From NCBI GenBank assembly GCA_964235485.1, contig CAXSAZ010000010.1:67887-131886 (forward strand): a stretch of DNA of 64,000 nt. The letters run 5' to 3'. The notes under the pieces are model-generated. The model saw only the letters and a list, made by a program, of their open reading frames with translations, had not been told where the DNA came from and made no database searches. Below, piece after piece: positions 26,955 to 35,855 of this stretch. This DNA is from CAHJXG01 sp964235485 (lineage in GTDB: Bacteria > Pseudomonadota > Alphaproteobacteria > Acetobacterales > Acetobacteraceae). The stretch's first letter is position 1; every line of letters starts with the position of its first letter. Made by a program: the position numbers and the translations under genes.

Positions 26955-27679
26955 CGGAACGTATCCTTTTCTGCGCGCAGCTTGGCCAGGGTCGCGACAT
27001 CCGGCGCCCGCAGGAAGGGATTTTCTGCAAGCTCGTCCGTTAAGCGGCTCGGGATCGTCGGCTGTCCGGCTGCGCACAGGCGGCTCACTTCGGCGGCGCG
27101 GGCGCGCAGCGCCGGGTTGTCGGGGTCGGCGTGCAGCGCGAAGCGCGCGTTGCTTTCCGTATACTCGTGCCCGCAACAGACCAGCGCGTCGCCCGGCAGC
27201 GCCGCGAGCTTGCGCAGGCTCCCGTACATGTCGGCGGCGCTGCCTTCCAGCAGTCGGCCGCAGCCCAGGCTGAACAGCGTGTCGCCGCAGACCAGCACGT
27301 GGTTCGCGCCGCCGAAGAACGCGATGTGCCCGACCGTGTGGCCGGGCGTGTCGATCACCTGCAGGCTGCTGTCGCCCAGGGCCACCGTGTCGCCCTCCGC
27401 CACGGCACGGTCCAGCCGCGGCAAGCGCCGCGCGTCGGCCGCGGCGCCGACCACCGGGCAGCCGTAGCGGTCGCGGACCGCATCGGTGCCCGCCACGTGG
27501 TCCCCGTGGTGGTGCGTGAGCAAAACCATGTCGAGGCGTCCCCCGGCGGCCTCCACCGCCGCGGCGCAGGCGTCCGCGTCGGCGGGATCGACAAAGGCCG
27601 TGACGCCGGTGGCCTCGTCCCGCAACAGCCAGGCGTAGTTGTCGGACAGCATGGGGACGGCTTGGGCGGACAAGGGCAT
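26951..27679 (-). CDS. gloB: Hydroxyacylglutathione hydrolase (glyoxalase II)
   Basis: 242 residues. Hydrolyses S-lactoylglutathione to lactate and glutathione in methylglyoxal detoxification. Metallo-beta-lactamase metal motif THHHGDH at 55-61, TPGHTVGH, CGDTLF, and the glyoxalase II-type CCGHEYTESNARFA. The C-terminal domain has the RLTDELAENPFLRA pattern. A methyltransferase gene lies divergent 126 bp away. Confidence 0.94.
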   Translation of the reverse strand: MPLSAQAVPMLSDNYAWLLRDEATGVTAFVDPADADACAAAVEAAGGRLDMVLLTHHHGDHVAGTDAVRDRYGCPVVGAAADARRLPRLDRAVAEGDTVALGDSSLQVIDTPGHTVGHIAFFGGANHVLVCGDTLFSLGCGRLLEGSAADMYGSLRKLAALPGDALVCCGHEYTESNARFALHADPDNPALRARAAEVSRLCAAGQPTIPSRLTDELAENPFLRAPDVATLAKLRAEKDTFR

Positions 27680-27805
27680 GAACGGCGCTCCGCTTCAGGT
27701 GGGCGCAGCCTGTCGCACCTGTGGCCATAGATCAAGCAGGCGCGCATCAGGCAAAAGGCCGGGCCGGGCACGTGCCACGCTGGGTCCCATGCTATACCGT
27801 GCGGC

Positions 27806-28513
27806 ATGATGGCCGATGCCCACACCGCGGCGGAGTTCTACGCGACGGCGCGCGGCGCCGTGGCCTGCCGCCTGCTGCGGGACCGCTTGGCGCTCGCTTG
27901 GCCGGACGTGACGGGCCTGGCCGTGCTGGGCCTCGGCTACGCCGTCCCGTATCTGCGGCTCTGGCGGGACAGCGCGGCGCGCTGCGTTGCCGCCACCCCG
28001 GCGCAGGTCGGCATCGCCCGCTGGCCGGTAGGCCACCCCAACCTGTCCTGCACGGTGGAGGAGGACAGCCTGCCCTTTCCCGACCTGCACTTCGACCGCA
28101 TCCTGCTGGTGCACGGCCTGGAGGTCGCCGAGAACGCCCACCGCATGTTGCGGGAGGTTTGGCGAGTGCTGAAGGACGACGGCCGCCTCCTGGCGGTCAC
28201 GCCGAACCGCATGGGCCTTTGGGCGCACAATGAAAGCACGCCGTTCGGCCACGGCCAGCCTTATTCGCCGGGCCAGATCGGCCGCCTGCTGGCCGCCGGC
28301 CTGTTCCGGGTGGAGCGGCGGGACACTGCGCTTTACCTGCCGCCGGTCAATCTGCGGATCGTGCTGCGCGGCGCGGCGGTTTGGGAGGGGGGCGGCCGGC
28401 GCATCGCGCCGCGGCTGGCCGGCGTCACGATCACCGAAGCGGTGAAGGACGTTTACGCGGCCCTGCCGGTCCAGCGCGCCCGGCGGCGGCTCGTGCTGAG
28501 CCAGGCGGCCTAG
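27806..28513 (+). CDS. Class I SAM-dependent methyltransferase
   Basis: 235 residues. A Rossmann methyltransferase whose glycine-rich SAM loop (VLGLGYAVPYL) is followed by acidic/hydrophobic strands and LPFPDLHFDRILLVHGLE, then LREVWRVLKDDGRLLAVTPNR, which is typical of this small family found divergent from gloB in Rhodospirillales. The target substrate is unknown. The start has two adjacent ATG codons; the first is used. Confidence 0.88.
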   Translation: MMADAHTAAEFYATARGAVACRLLRDRLALAWPDVTGLAVLGLGYAVPYLRLWRDSAARCVAATPAQVGIARWPVGHPNLSCTVEEDSLPFPDLHFDRILLVHGLEVAENAHRMLREVWRVLKDDGRLLAVTPNRMGLWAHNESTPFGHGQPYSPGQIGRLLAAGLFRVERRDTALYLPPVNLRIVLRGAAVWEGGGRRIAPRLAGVTITEAVKDVYAALPVQRARRRLVLSQAA

Positions 28514-28601
28514 CATTACAGTTGCTTTATCTTCGTGGTTGAAGGCCAGAAAAGTTTCTTGCGCTAATCACCGAAGTTAAACGGCGTCGATGAGAGTAGT
28601 G

Positions 28602-28622
28602 ATATCAACTTAAAGTTGATAT
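28602..28622. repeat. 21-bp AT-rich perfect palindrome
   Basis: ATATCAACTT at 28602-28611 and AAGTTGATAT at 28613-28622 are perfect inverted arms around a single A. It lies in the 151-bp gap between the convergent methyltransferase and diguanylate cyclase genes, which is AT-richer than its surroundings. It has no GC-rich stem or T-run like an intrinsic terminator and could be a protein-binding site. Confidence 0.7.
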
Positions 28623-28664
28623 GTCGCTGAGATACAAACTTATCAGGAACACGCAACTGTAGTG

Positions 28665-30776
28665 CTAGCCCACCTCCGCCCGGGCGTCCGCCAGGCGGAT
28701 CGTGTTGCGCCCGGCGCGTTTCGCCTCGTAGAGCGCCGCGTCGGCCGCTTCGACCAAGGCGGCCGGTCCCTGCTGGCGGCCCGGTGCCAGCGCCGCGACG
28801 CCGACGCTGACGGTTGCAAAGCCATGTTCCGACCCGGCGTGCGGGATCGCCAGGCCGCGCACCGCGGCGCGGACGCACTCGGCCACGGCCAACGCGCCGG
28901 CGGCATCGGTGTTCGGCAGCAGGAGGGCGAACTCCTCCCCGCCGTAACGGGCCGGGAGGTCCGCCGGGCGGCGGCACCGGCCGGTGAGGACGCCGGCCAG
29001 GGCTTGCAGGCAAGCGTCGCCGCTCGGGTGGCCATAGGTGTCGTTGAACGACTTGAAGCAGTCCATGTCGAGCATGACCACCGCCAGCGGCGAGCCGATC
29101 CGCATCGCCCGGCCGTACTCCGCCCCCAACGCCTCGTCGAAGCGGCGCCGGTTCGCCAGGCGGGTCAGCCCGTCCTCCCGCGCCATCACGCGAAGCTGGC
29201 GGTTCGCCTCCTCAAGCCGTGCTTCCAGCGCCTTGCGTTCGGACACGTCCCGCAGCACCGCCACGAAGCCGCTGCCATCCTCCAGGCGGCGGTAGTTCGC
29301 CTCCATCCAAACATAGCCGCCGTCCTTGCGCGTCGCCCGGAAGTTGGCGCGCGCCGTCGCGTCCCCCGCCAGCAGCCGCCCGAACAGCGGTTGTTCCAGC
29401 TCTTCCCAGTCGGCCGCGTGCATCAGCTCGCGGGGATGCTTGCCGATCAGTTCCGCAGGCTCGTAGCCCAGCAGGTCGCGGCAGGCCGGGGAAACATACA
29501 CGCGCCGGAACTCCGGCGAGAACCGCACGATCATGTCGTTGACGTTCTCGGCCAGCAGGCGATGATGCCCTTCGCTGATGGCGAGTTCCTCCTGCATGGC
29601 GGCGATGCGCCCGTCCCGCGCTTGCAGCCGCCCGGCCATGCGGGCGAACGCCGTGCCGAGCGACGACAACTCCGCCGCCGCGCCGCGGCCCATGGCCACC
29701 CGTGCAGACAGGTCGCCCGACCCGACCAGCGCGGCCGCCTTGACCAGCGCGTCGATGGGGCGGAGCACCGTCCGCTTGGCGATGAACCAGGCGGTCAGCA
29801 TGGCCACCGCGGTGGCGGCGAACGCGATCCCGATGGACAGCCAGAACCGCTGATCCGCCGCCGCCCGGATGTCGGCCTCCCGCAAGCCAATCGCGACCAT
29901 AAGCCCGGTGGCATGGCCCGGCAGGGCCGCGAAGCCGAACACGCGGCTGACCCCGTCAAGGTCCGGCGCCTGCACCGACCCACTGCCGGGCGAATTGCGG
30001 AACGCCTCAATCACGGAATAATCAGGGAAACGCTGGCCCAGGCGGCGCGCCGCGGCCGGCGATTCCGCCAGGACGGCGCCGTCACGGCTGTCCAGCATCT
30101 GGACCAACTGGTCCGTCACTCCCACGGTTCCGTTCGACAGCCGGGCAAACCAGTCGAGGTTCAGCCCGGCGAGGATCACCCCACGCGGCGCGTCGCTGCC
30201 GGGCGAACGCCCCAGCGGGACGGCAAAGAACATGGCGGGCCTGCCGTTGGCACGGCTGATCATCACCGCGCTCATCACGACGTTTGTGGACCGGGACGCC
30301 AAAGCCTCCTGGAAATAGGTCCGGTCCGCGACGCTCAGGCCCTTGGTGGCCGGGTTGCTGCTGCAGGCGACGATGCCGTCGGGCTGCACCACGGCCAGGC
30401 CGCTGATCCTGGGATGGTCGGACATCATCGCGCTCAGCAAGCTGTCGCACTCGGCGCCGCCGCCGGCCTTCTGCACCTCCGGCACCCGCGCCAGCACGCG
30501 CAGCAGGCCCGATGCTTCCTGGAGCATGTCGTCCTGCTGCTCGGCCGCCACGCGGGCGAGCTGCACGACCCGGTCGCGCGCCGTGTCCACCACGCGCCGA
30601 CCGTCGGCCACGGCCGAAAGCACCAGCAGCACGACCAGCGGCGTCGTCGCGGCCAGCATCAGGACCGCGAGCCGCGGCCACAGCTTGCGCGGCAAGGCGG
30701 CCGACAAAGCCCGGGCCAGCAAGGACGACGCAGGCCGCGTCGGTGTGTAGTCCAAGGGGATTGATGCACGTCGCAC
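28665..30776 (-). CDS. Membrane diguanylate cyclase (sensor, HAMP, PAS, GGDEF)
   Basis: 703 residues from GTG 30776, chosen because GGAGG lies 6 bases upstream; a GTG 12 codons earlier lacks such a site. Order: TM near 35-55, periplasmic dCache-like sensor with DRTYFQEAL, TM near 315-335, HAMP, PAS with a PAC end (YVWMEANYRRL, AVLRDVSERK), and a C-terminal GGDEF domain. The active-site motif GGEEF is intact in LPARYGGEEFALLLPNTD. It should make c-di-GMP in response to an extracytoplasmic signal. Its nearness to the polysaccharide locus makes a role in EPS control plausible but unproven. Confidence 0.9.
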   Translation of the reverse strand: MRRASIPLDYTPTRPASSLLARALSAALPRKLWPRLAVLMLAATTPLVVLLVLSAVADGRRVVDTARDRVVQLARVAAEQQDDMLQEASGLLRVLARVPEVQKAGGGAECDSLLSAMMSDHPRISGLAVVQPDGIVACSSNPATKGLSVADRTYFQEALASRSTNVVMSAVMISRANGRPAMFFAVPLGRSPGSDAPRGVILAGLNLDWFARLSNGTVGVTDQLVQMLDSRDGAVLAESPAAARRLGQRFPDYSVIEAFRNSPGSGSVQAPDLDGVSRVFGFAALPGHATGLMVAIGLREADIRAAADQRFWLSIGIAFAATAVAMLTAWFIAKRTVLRPIDALVKAAALVGSGDLSARVAMGRGAAAELSSLGTAFARMAGRLQARDGRIAAMQEELAISEGHHRLLAENVNDMIVRFSPEFRRVYVSPACRDLLGYEPAELIGKHPRELMHAADWEELEQPLFGRLLAGDATARANFRATRKDGGYVWMEANYRRLEDGSGFVAVLRDVSERKALEARLEEANRQLRVMAREDGLTRLANRRRFDEALGAEYGRAMRIGSPLAVVMLDMDCFKSFNDTYGHPSGDACLQALAGVLTGRCRRPADLPARYGGEEFALLLPNTDAAGALAVAECVRAAVRGLAIPHAGSEHGFATVSVGVAALAPGRQQGPAALVEAADAALYEAKRAGRNTIRLADARAEVG

Positions 30777-30903
30777 GATTGGCCTCCGTCCAGCGTGGGA
30801 GAGCGGCCCCACGCTTCGGTTATTATGCTCACGGGAGCGTTACAGAATCCCTAACGGCATGGGGGCGGTTGCCCCGGGCCGGCGGAGGCCGCATCCTGCC
30901 GCG

Positions 30904-31617
30904 ATGCCCGGCCCCGTGCGCGAAATCCTGGCCTTGCCCACCGGCCCCACCGCCGTGCTGTGGCGGCGCAGCGCCCGCGCCCGCAAGGTCAGCCTGCGCA
31001 TCGACCCTCGGGGCGGCGGCGTGGTCGTCACCCTGCCGCTCCGCGCCGCGGAGGCCGCGGGCCTCGCGCTGCTGCGGGACCATGCCGCCTGGGTCGCCGA
31101 CCGCCTGGCCCGGCTGCCGGACCCGGTGCTGTTCACGGAAGGCGCCGTCATTCCCATCGGCGGCCTGCCGCACCGCATCCGCCATGTGCCGGGCGGGCGC
31201 GGCGGCGCTTCCATCGAGGCGGGCGCGCTTCTGGTGTATGGCGCGCCGGAGTTCCTATCCCGCCGCGTGGCCGACTTCCTGCGGGCCGAGGCGCGGCGGC
31301 GGCTTTCGGCCCTGGCCGTCGCCAAGGCCGCGGCCGCCCGGCTCACGCCGCGGCGCGTGGTGGTCAAGGACACGCGCACCCGCTGGGGAAGCTGCACCGC
31401 GGACGGGACCTTGATGTTCTGCTGGCGCCTGGTGATGGCACCGCCGCTTGTGCAGGACTACGTGGTCGGGCACGAGGTCGCGCACCTCCGCCACATGGAC
31501 CATGGCCCGGGCTTCTGGGCGCTGGTGGCGCAGCTCACGCCGCACAAGCGGTTCGCGACGCAATGGCTCGATGCCCACGGCCCCGGCCTGATGCGGGTGG
31601 GCGCGCCCGGCCAGTGA
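30904..31617 (+). CDS. YgjP-type zinc metalloprotease (SprT-like, DUF45)
   Basis: 237 residues. The catalytic H190-E-V-A-H194 lies in VVGHEVAHLRHMDHGPGFW, with a further His at 200. KDTRTRWGSCTADGTLMFCWRL is the hallmark segment before the active site. The N-terminus has KVSLRIDPRGGGVVVTLP. Substrate unknown. The ATG at 30904 is preferred over one 15 codons upstream, which would add an Arg/Pro-rich leader. Confidence 0.88.
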   Translation: MPGPVREILALPTGPTAVLWRRSARARKVSLRIDPRGGGVVVTLPLRAAEAAGLALLRDHAAWVADRLARLPDPVLFTEGAVIPIGGLPHRIRHVPGGRGGASIEAGALLVYGAPEFLSRRVADFLRAEARRRLSALAVAKAAAARLTPRRVVVKDTRTRWGSCTADGTLMFCWRLVMAPPLVQDYVVGHEVAHLRHMDHGPGFWALVAQLTPHKRFATQWLDAHGPGLMRVGAPGQ

Positions 31618-31638
31618 CGCCGGGCGCGCTACCGGCGG

Positions 31639-34416
31639 CTACCGCTTGGCCTTGATCCGATCCCGCAAGGACCAGGCGGCGGCGCGGTCGTCGAAGTCGG
31701 CGGCGTCGCCCAGGATGGCCTCCAGGGTTTGCATCGCTTCCTCCGGCTTGCCCACGGCGTTCAGGGCGCTGGCCAGGTGGAACTTGACGGTCCGGTCGCT
31801 GGGGCGGAGCCGTGCGGCTTCCTGCAGCAGCGGCAGGGCGTCCGCCGCCGCCCCTTCCTTGGTCATGATCCAGCCCAGCGTGTCCGAGGTTTCCCCGGAC
31901 GGCGCCAGCAGGTGGGCGCGCTGCGCCAGGCCGCGCGCCCGGGCATCGCCTTTAGACTGATAAACCCAGGCGAGGTTGTTCAGCGCAATCGCGTCGTTCG
32001 GCCGCTTGTTGAGCACGGTTTGCAGGTGCTGCTCGGCTTCCTGCTTGCGCCCGGCGGAGATGTCGAGGGTCGCGAGCATCTGGGTCGCGTCGGCGTCGTC
32101 GGGATGCTGCAGGAGCCACGCCTGCAACTGCTGCGCGGCCTGCTCCTGCCCGCCGCCCGACGCCAGCGCGCCCGCGGTGCGCAGCACCAGCGCCGTGGAG
32201 GGGTTCGCCTTCAACTCGGCGGCGAAGGCCTGGGCGGCGTCGCCGTAGCGGCGGGCGCCCATGAAGGTGTCGCCCTTGATGACCGATGACGCCGGCAGGT
32301 TGGCCGGGTCGCGCCGCAGCTCGTCCGCCGTCGCCAGCGCCGCGGTGATGCCCCCCTTGCGCTGCGCGGCGAAGATCAGCGTGTTCATCATGCCGAGGTT
32401 GCCCGGCGACAGCTTGAGGCCTTCCCGCAGCGCCGCCTCCGCGCTGTCCAGGTCGTTGGTGTTCAGCGCCAGTGTGACCAGCGCCCGCCGGGTTTCCAGG
32501 TCGCCCGGCGTGCCCGCGAGGATCTGCCGGTAGGACGCCTTGGCGCCCTGCATGTCGCCGTCCGCGGCCTGCGCCCGCGCCTGCGCTGCGAGCAGCACCG
32601 GCGGCGGCGGGCCGCTTTCAAGCGCCTGGCGCACCACGTCCAACGCCTTGCGCGGCTCCTTGGCCTTGACCTGCAGGTCCACCAGGGCCGCGGTCAGGGC
32701 CGGGGACGGGGCCACGGTCCGCGCGGCCTGCACGGCCGCGATGGCTTCCGGCAGCTTGTTGTCCCCCACCAGGGATTGCACGAGCGGCGTCAGCGCTTCG
32801 AGGTCGGCCCGGTTCTTGGCCAGCAGCCCGTTCAGCACCGCCTCCGCTTCCGGCTTGCGGCCTTGCAGGACCAGCACCTTGCCGAGGTTCACGCGCGCCA
32901 TGTCGGAGGCCGGGAACGTGTCCGCCACCGCGGCGAACTGCGCCCGCGCGCCTTCCAGGTCCATGCGCGCCAGCTTGACCATGCCGGTCAGAATGCCGAC
33001 CATCTCCGTTTCGCCGTTCTGCTGGCGCAGACGGTCGAGCGCGGCCTGCGCCTTTTCGACATCGCCCGCGCCCAGCGCGGTGGCGACCAGCGCTTCGCCG
33101 GTGTCGGGCTGCCTCGGCTGGATGTCCAGCGCTTTTTCCAGCGCCGCCGTGGCGCCCGACATGTCGCCGAGCTGCATCCGGGTGGAGGCCAGCCGCGTCA
33201 GGATTTCGGGGCTGCTCGGCGCGAGCGACGCCGCTTCCTGGAAGGTACGGGACGCGAGCTGCGACTGGCCCTGGACCGCGTAGGCCCGGCCCAGCAGGTC
33301 CAGCGTTTCCGCCGTGTTCGCCCCGGCGGCAATCGCCCTGTTCAGCACCGCCACCGCGCGCTCCGGCCGCTGCGCGCCCAGCTCGACGCGGGCCAGCAGG
33401 CGCGCGCCGTCGAAATCCGTCGGCGCCTGCGCGACGTAGCGGAGCGCCGCGTCCACCGCCTGCTCGGTTTGGCCGAGGTTGGACTTGATGAGCGCCTGGA
33501 AATACAGCCCGCGCGGGAAGCGCTGGATCACCCCCGAAAGCTGCTCCAACGCGAGGTCCGCGTCGGCATAGCGCCCGGCGCGCACGTACAGCACCATGTT
33601 GAGATACACCGCCCCGGCGTTCTGCGGCTCGGCCGCCAGGACCTTGTTGACATCGGCCCGCGCCTTCACGTCTTCCCCGGCCACGAGGTACTGGTTGGCC
33701 CGCTCCAGCAACATGCCGAGCGAGCTGGGCGCGGCGGCGACCGCGCGTTCCAAGTATTCAAGCGCCCCGGCCTCGTTCCCCTTGGCGGCCAGCAACTGCC
33801 CTTTCAGCACCAGCGCGTCCGCCCGCGTCTCGTTGAGCGCCAACACGCGGTCCACCTGGCGCTCGGCGCCCGACAGGTCCTGTTCCTTGATGAAAATCCG
33901 GGCCAGGGTCAGCGCGGCATCCTGGTTGTCCGGCGCCAGCCGTTGCGCCTCCGTCAGGCTGGCCCGCGCGTCGGCGTCGTTGTTCATGCCGATCTGCGCC
34001 ATGGCGCGCATGACGTGGGTTTTCGCCGCTTCCCCCGGCTCAGCGTCCGGGGCCACCTTCACCTCGGACAGCACGTCCGCGAAGCGCCCCTGCGCCAGGT
34101 AGGATTGCGCCAGCAGCGGGACGATCAGCTTGCGGTCGCAGTTCAGCTCGCAGGCGATCTTCAGCTCCTTTTCCGCCGCAACCGGATCGGAGGCCTGCAA
34201 CTGGAGCTGCGCCAAGCGCAGGTGGGCTTCGGCGTTGCGCGGATCGGCCTTGACCGCGTTGCGCAGCTCGATCTGCGCGGCGCGCAGGTCGCCCTTCTGC
34301 AGCAGGATGCGCGCGTTGCGGATGGGGTCGCCCGTGTGGCCGAGCAAATACCATCCCCCGCCGGCGGCGGCGGCCACGGCGACGGCGGCGAGAGCGGGAA
34401 GCAGGAGCTTTCTCAT
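31639..34416 (-). CDS. prsT: PEP-CTERM/XrtA system TPR-repeat protein PrsT
   Basis: 925 residues built almost entirely of TPR-like helix pairs (for example GDLRAAQIELRNAVKADPRNAEAHLRLAQ). Length and order match PrsT of exosortase A loci, and the gene directly follows prsR. PrsT is thought to assist EPS/PEP-CTERM secretion at the envelope. The usual member is described as a lipoprotein; here the N-terminus is a plain hydrophobic segment (LLLPALAAVAVAAAAGGGWYLLG) with no lipobox cysteine, so it is probably anchored by that helix or cleaved. Confidence 0.9.
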   Translation of the reverse strand: MRKLLLPALAAVAVAAAAGGGWYLLGHTGDPIRNARILLQKGDLRAAQIELRNAVKADPRNAEAHLRLAQLQLQASDPVAAEKELKIACELNCDRKLIVPLLAQSYLAQGRFADVLSEVKVAPDAEPGEAAKTHVMRAMAQIGMNNDADARASLTEAQRLAPDNQDAALTLARIFIKEQDLSGAERQVDRVLALNETRADALVLKGQLLAAKGNEAGALEYLERAVAAAPSSLGMLLERANQYLVAGEDVKARADVNKVLAAEPQNAGAVYLNMVLYVRAGRYADADLALEQLSGVIQRFPRGLYFQALIKSNLGQTEQAVDAALRYVAQAPTDFDGARLLARVELGAQRPERAVAVLNRAIAAGANTAETLDLLGRAYAVQGQSQLASRTFQEAASLAPSSPEILTRLASTRMQLGDMSGATAALEKALDIQPRQPDTGEALVATALGAGDVEKAQAALDRLRQQNGETEMVGILTGMVKLARMDLEGARAQFAAVADTFPASDMARVNLGKVLVLQGRKPEAEAVLNGLLAKNRADLEALTPLVQSLVGDNKLPEAIAAVQAARTVAPSPALTAALVDLQVKAKEPRKALDVVRQALESGPPPPVLLAAQARAQAADGDMQGAKASYRQILAGTPGDLETRRALVTLALNTNDLDSAEAALREGLKLSPGNLGMMNTLIFAAQRKGGITAALATADELRRDPANLPASSVIKGDTFMGARRYGDAAQAFAAELKANPSTALVLRTAGALASGGGQEQAAQQLQAWLLQHPDDADATQMLATLDISAGRKQEAEQHLQTVLNKRPNDAIALNNLAWVYQSKGDARARGLAQRAHLLAPSGETSDTLGWIMTKEGAAADALPLLQEAARLRPSDRTVKFHLASALNAVGKPEEAMQTLEAILGDAADFDDRAAAWSLRDRIKAKR

Positions 34417-35855
34417 CGGTTCCAGCCTGTGTTCGGGGACAAGACGTCTTGCACGGCGGCGTCCTCGGCGCCCGGCGCGTCGGCGCCGTCCGCCGATAGG
34501 CCGTGCGCTTCCAGCAGCGCGTAAAGGGTCGGGCGGCTGATGCCGAGCAGGCGCGCGGCGGTGGCCAACGTCCCGTCGCTGCGGGCCAGCGCGCGCTGCA
34601 CCACGTCGCGCTCGGCCCGCGCGCGGGCGGTGCGCAGGTCGTAGGCGGTCATGTCCTCCTGGCCCGGCGCCAATTCCAGGTCGGCCGCGGACACCAGCCG
34701 CCCCTCGCTCATCAGCACGGCGCGCTTCACCCGGTTCTCCAGCTCCCGGATGTTGCCGGGCCAGGGGTGGGCGGCGAGCGCCGCCATCGCGTCCTCGGTG
34801 AAGCCGCGCACCGGGCGGCCGAACTCCCCGGCGAAACGGGCCAGGAAGTGCCGGGCCAGCAGCAGCGTGTCGCCGCCACGGTCGCGCAGCGGCGGGATGC
34901 GCAGCGTCACCGGGTTCAGCCGGTAGAACAGGTCGCCGCGGAACCGGCCCCCCTCCACCTGGTCCTGCAGGGCCTGGTTGGTCGCCGACACCACGCGCAC
35001 GTCCACCTGGATCGGCTGCCGTCCGCCGATGCGCTCCACCCGCTGGTCCTGCAGGAAGCGCAGCAGCTTGACCTGCAGCGTGTGCGGCAGGTCGCCGATC
35101 TCGTCCAGAAAGAGCGTGCCCTTGTTCGCCAGCTCGATCTTGCCGAGCGTCTGCTTCACCGCGCCGGTGAAGGCCCCGCGCTCATGGCCGAACAGCTCGC
35201 TTTCCAGCAGCGCCTCGGGGATCGCGCCGCAGTTGATCGCGACGAAGGGCTGCCGCGCCCGCGGGCCCAAGTCGTGCAGCGCCCGGGCCAGCGCCTCCTT
35301 GCCGGTGCCGCTTTCGCCGAGCAGCAGGGCGGACACGTTGGCCGCCGCCAGCTTCACGATGTCGCGGCACAGCTTGAGCATACCGGGGTCGGCGGTGACG
35401 ATGTTCTTGATCGGGGACGGCAAGGGCGTGTCCGACAAGCGCCGGTTCTCGTCCTCCAAGGTGCGCAGGCGCAGGCTGCGCTCGACGATGGTGCCGAGCA
35501 TCCCGATGTCGATGGGCTTTTCGCAGAAGTCGTAGGCCCCGGCGGCGACCGCCCGCAGCGCGTGCGCCCGGTCGCCGTGGCTGGTGGCGACGATCACCTT
35601 GGTGTTGGGCGCTTGCCGGGCCAGGCTGTCCAGGGTGGCGAACCCCTCGCTCACGCCGTCCGGGTCGGGCGGCAGGCCGAGGTCCATGATGGCGACCGCC
35701 GGGCGCTCCTTTTGCGCGACGGCCAGCGCCTGCAGCCGGGTGTGGGCGAACACCACCTCGCAGGACGGGAAAGCCCAGCGGTACTGGCTGCACAGGCCCA
35801 CGTCATCCTCGACGATGAGCAGCTTTGGGAGCAGCTTCGGCAGCGGCGCGTTCAC
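34413..35855 (-). CDS. prsR: PEP-CTERM-box response regulator, sigma-54 activator PrsR
   Basis: 480 residues from GTG 35855, which overlaps the prsK stop (GTGA). An N-terminal receiver has IVEDD and the phospho-acceptor D58. The AAA+ domain shows GESGTGKE (Walker A) and GAFTGA, the sigma-54 contact loop, both intact. A C-terminal Fis-type HTH (AARLLGISRPTLYALL) follows. With PrsK it should switch on sigma-54 promoters of the EPS genes and PEP-CTERM protein genes. The stop overlaps the prsT start. Confidence 0.94.
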   Translation of the reverse strand: MNAPLPKLLPKLLIVEDDVGLCSQYRWAFPSCEVVFAHTRLQALAVAQKERPAVAIMDLGLPPDPDGVSEGFATLDSLARQAPNTKVIVATSHGDRAHALRAVAAGAYDFCEKPIDIGMLGTIVERSLRLRTLEDENRRLSDTPLPSPIKNIVTADPGMLKLCRDIVKLAAANVSALLLGESGTGKEALARALHDLGPRARQPFVAINCGAIPEALLESELFGHERGAFTGAVKQTLGKIELANKGTLFLDEIGDLPHTLQVKLLRFLQDQRVERIGGRQPIQVDVRVVSATNQALQDQVEGGRFRGDLFYRLNPVTLRIPPLRDRGGDTLLLARHFLARFAGEFGRPVRGFTEDAMAALAAHPWPGNIRELENRVKRAVLMSEGRLVSAADLELAPGQEDMTAYDLRTARARAERDVVQRALARSDGTLATAARLLGISRPTLYALLEAHGLSADGADAPGAEDAAVQDVLSPNTGWNR

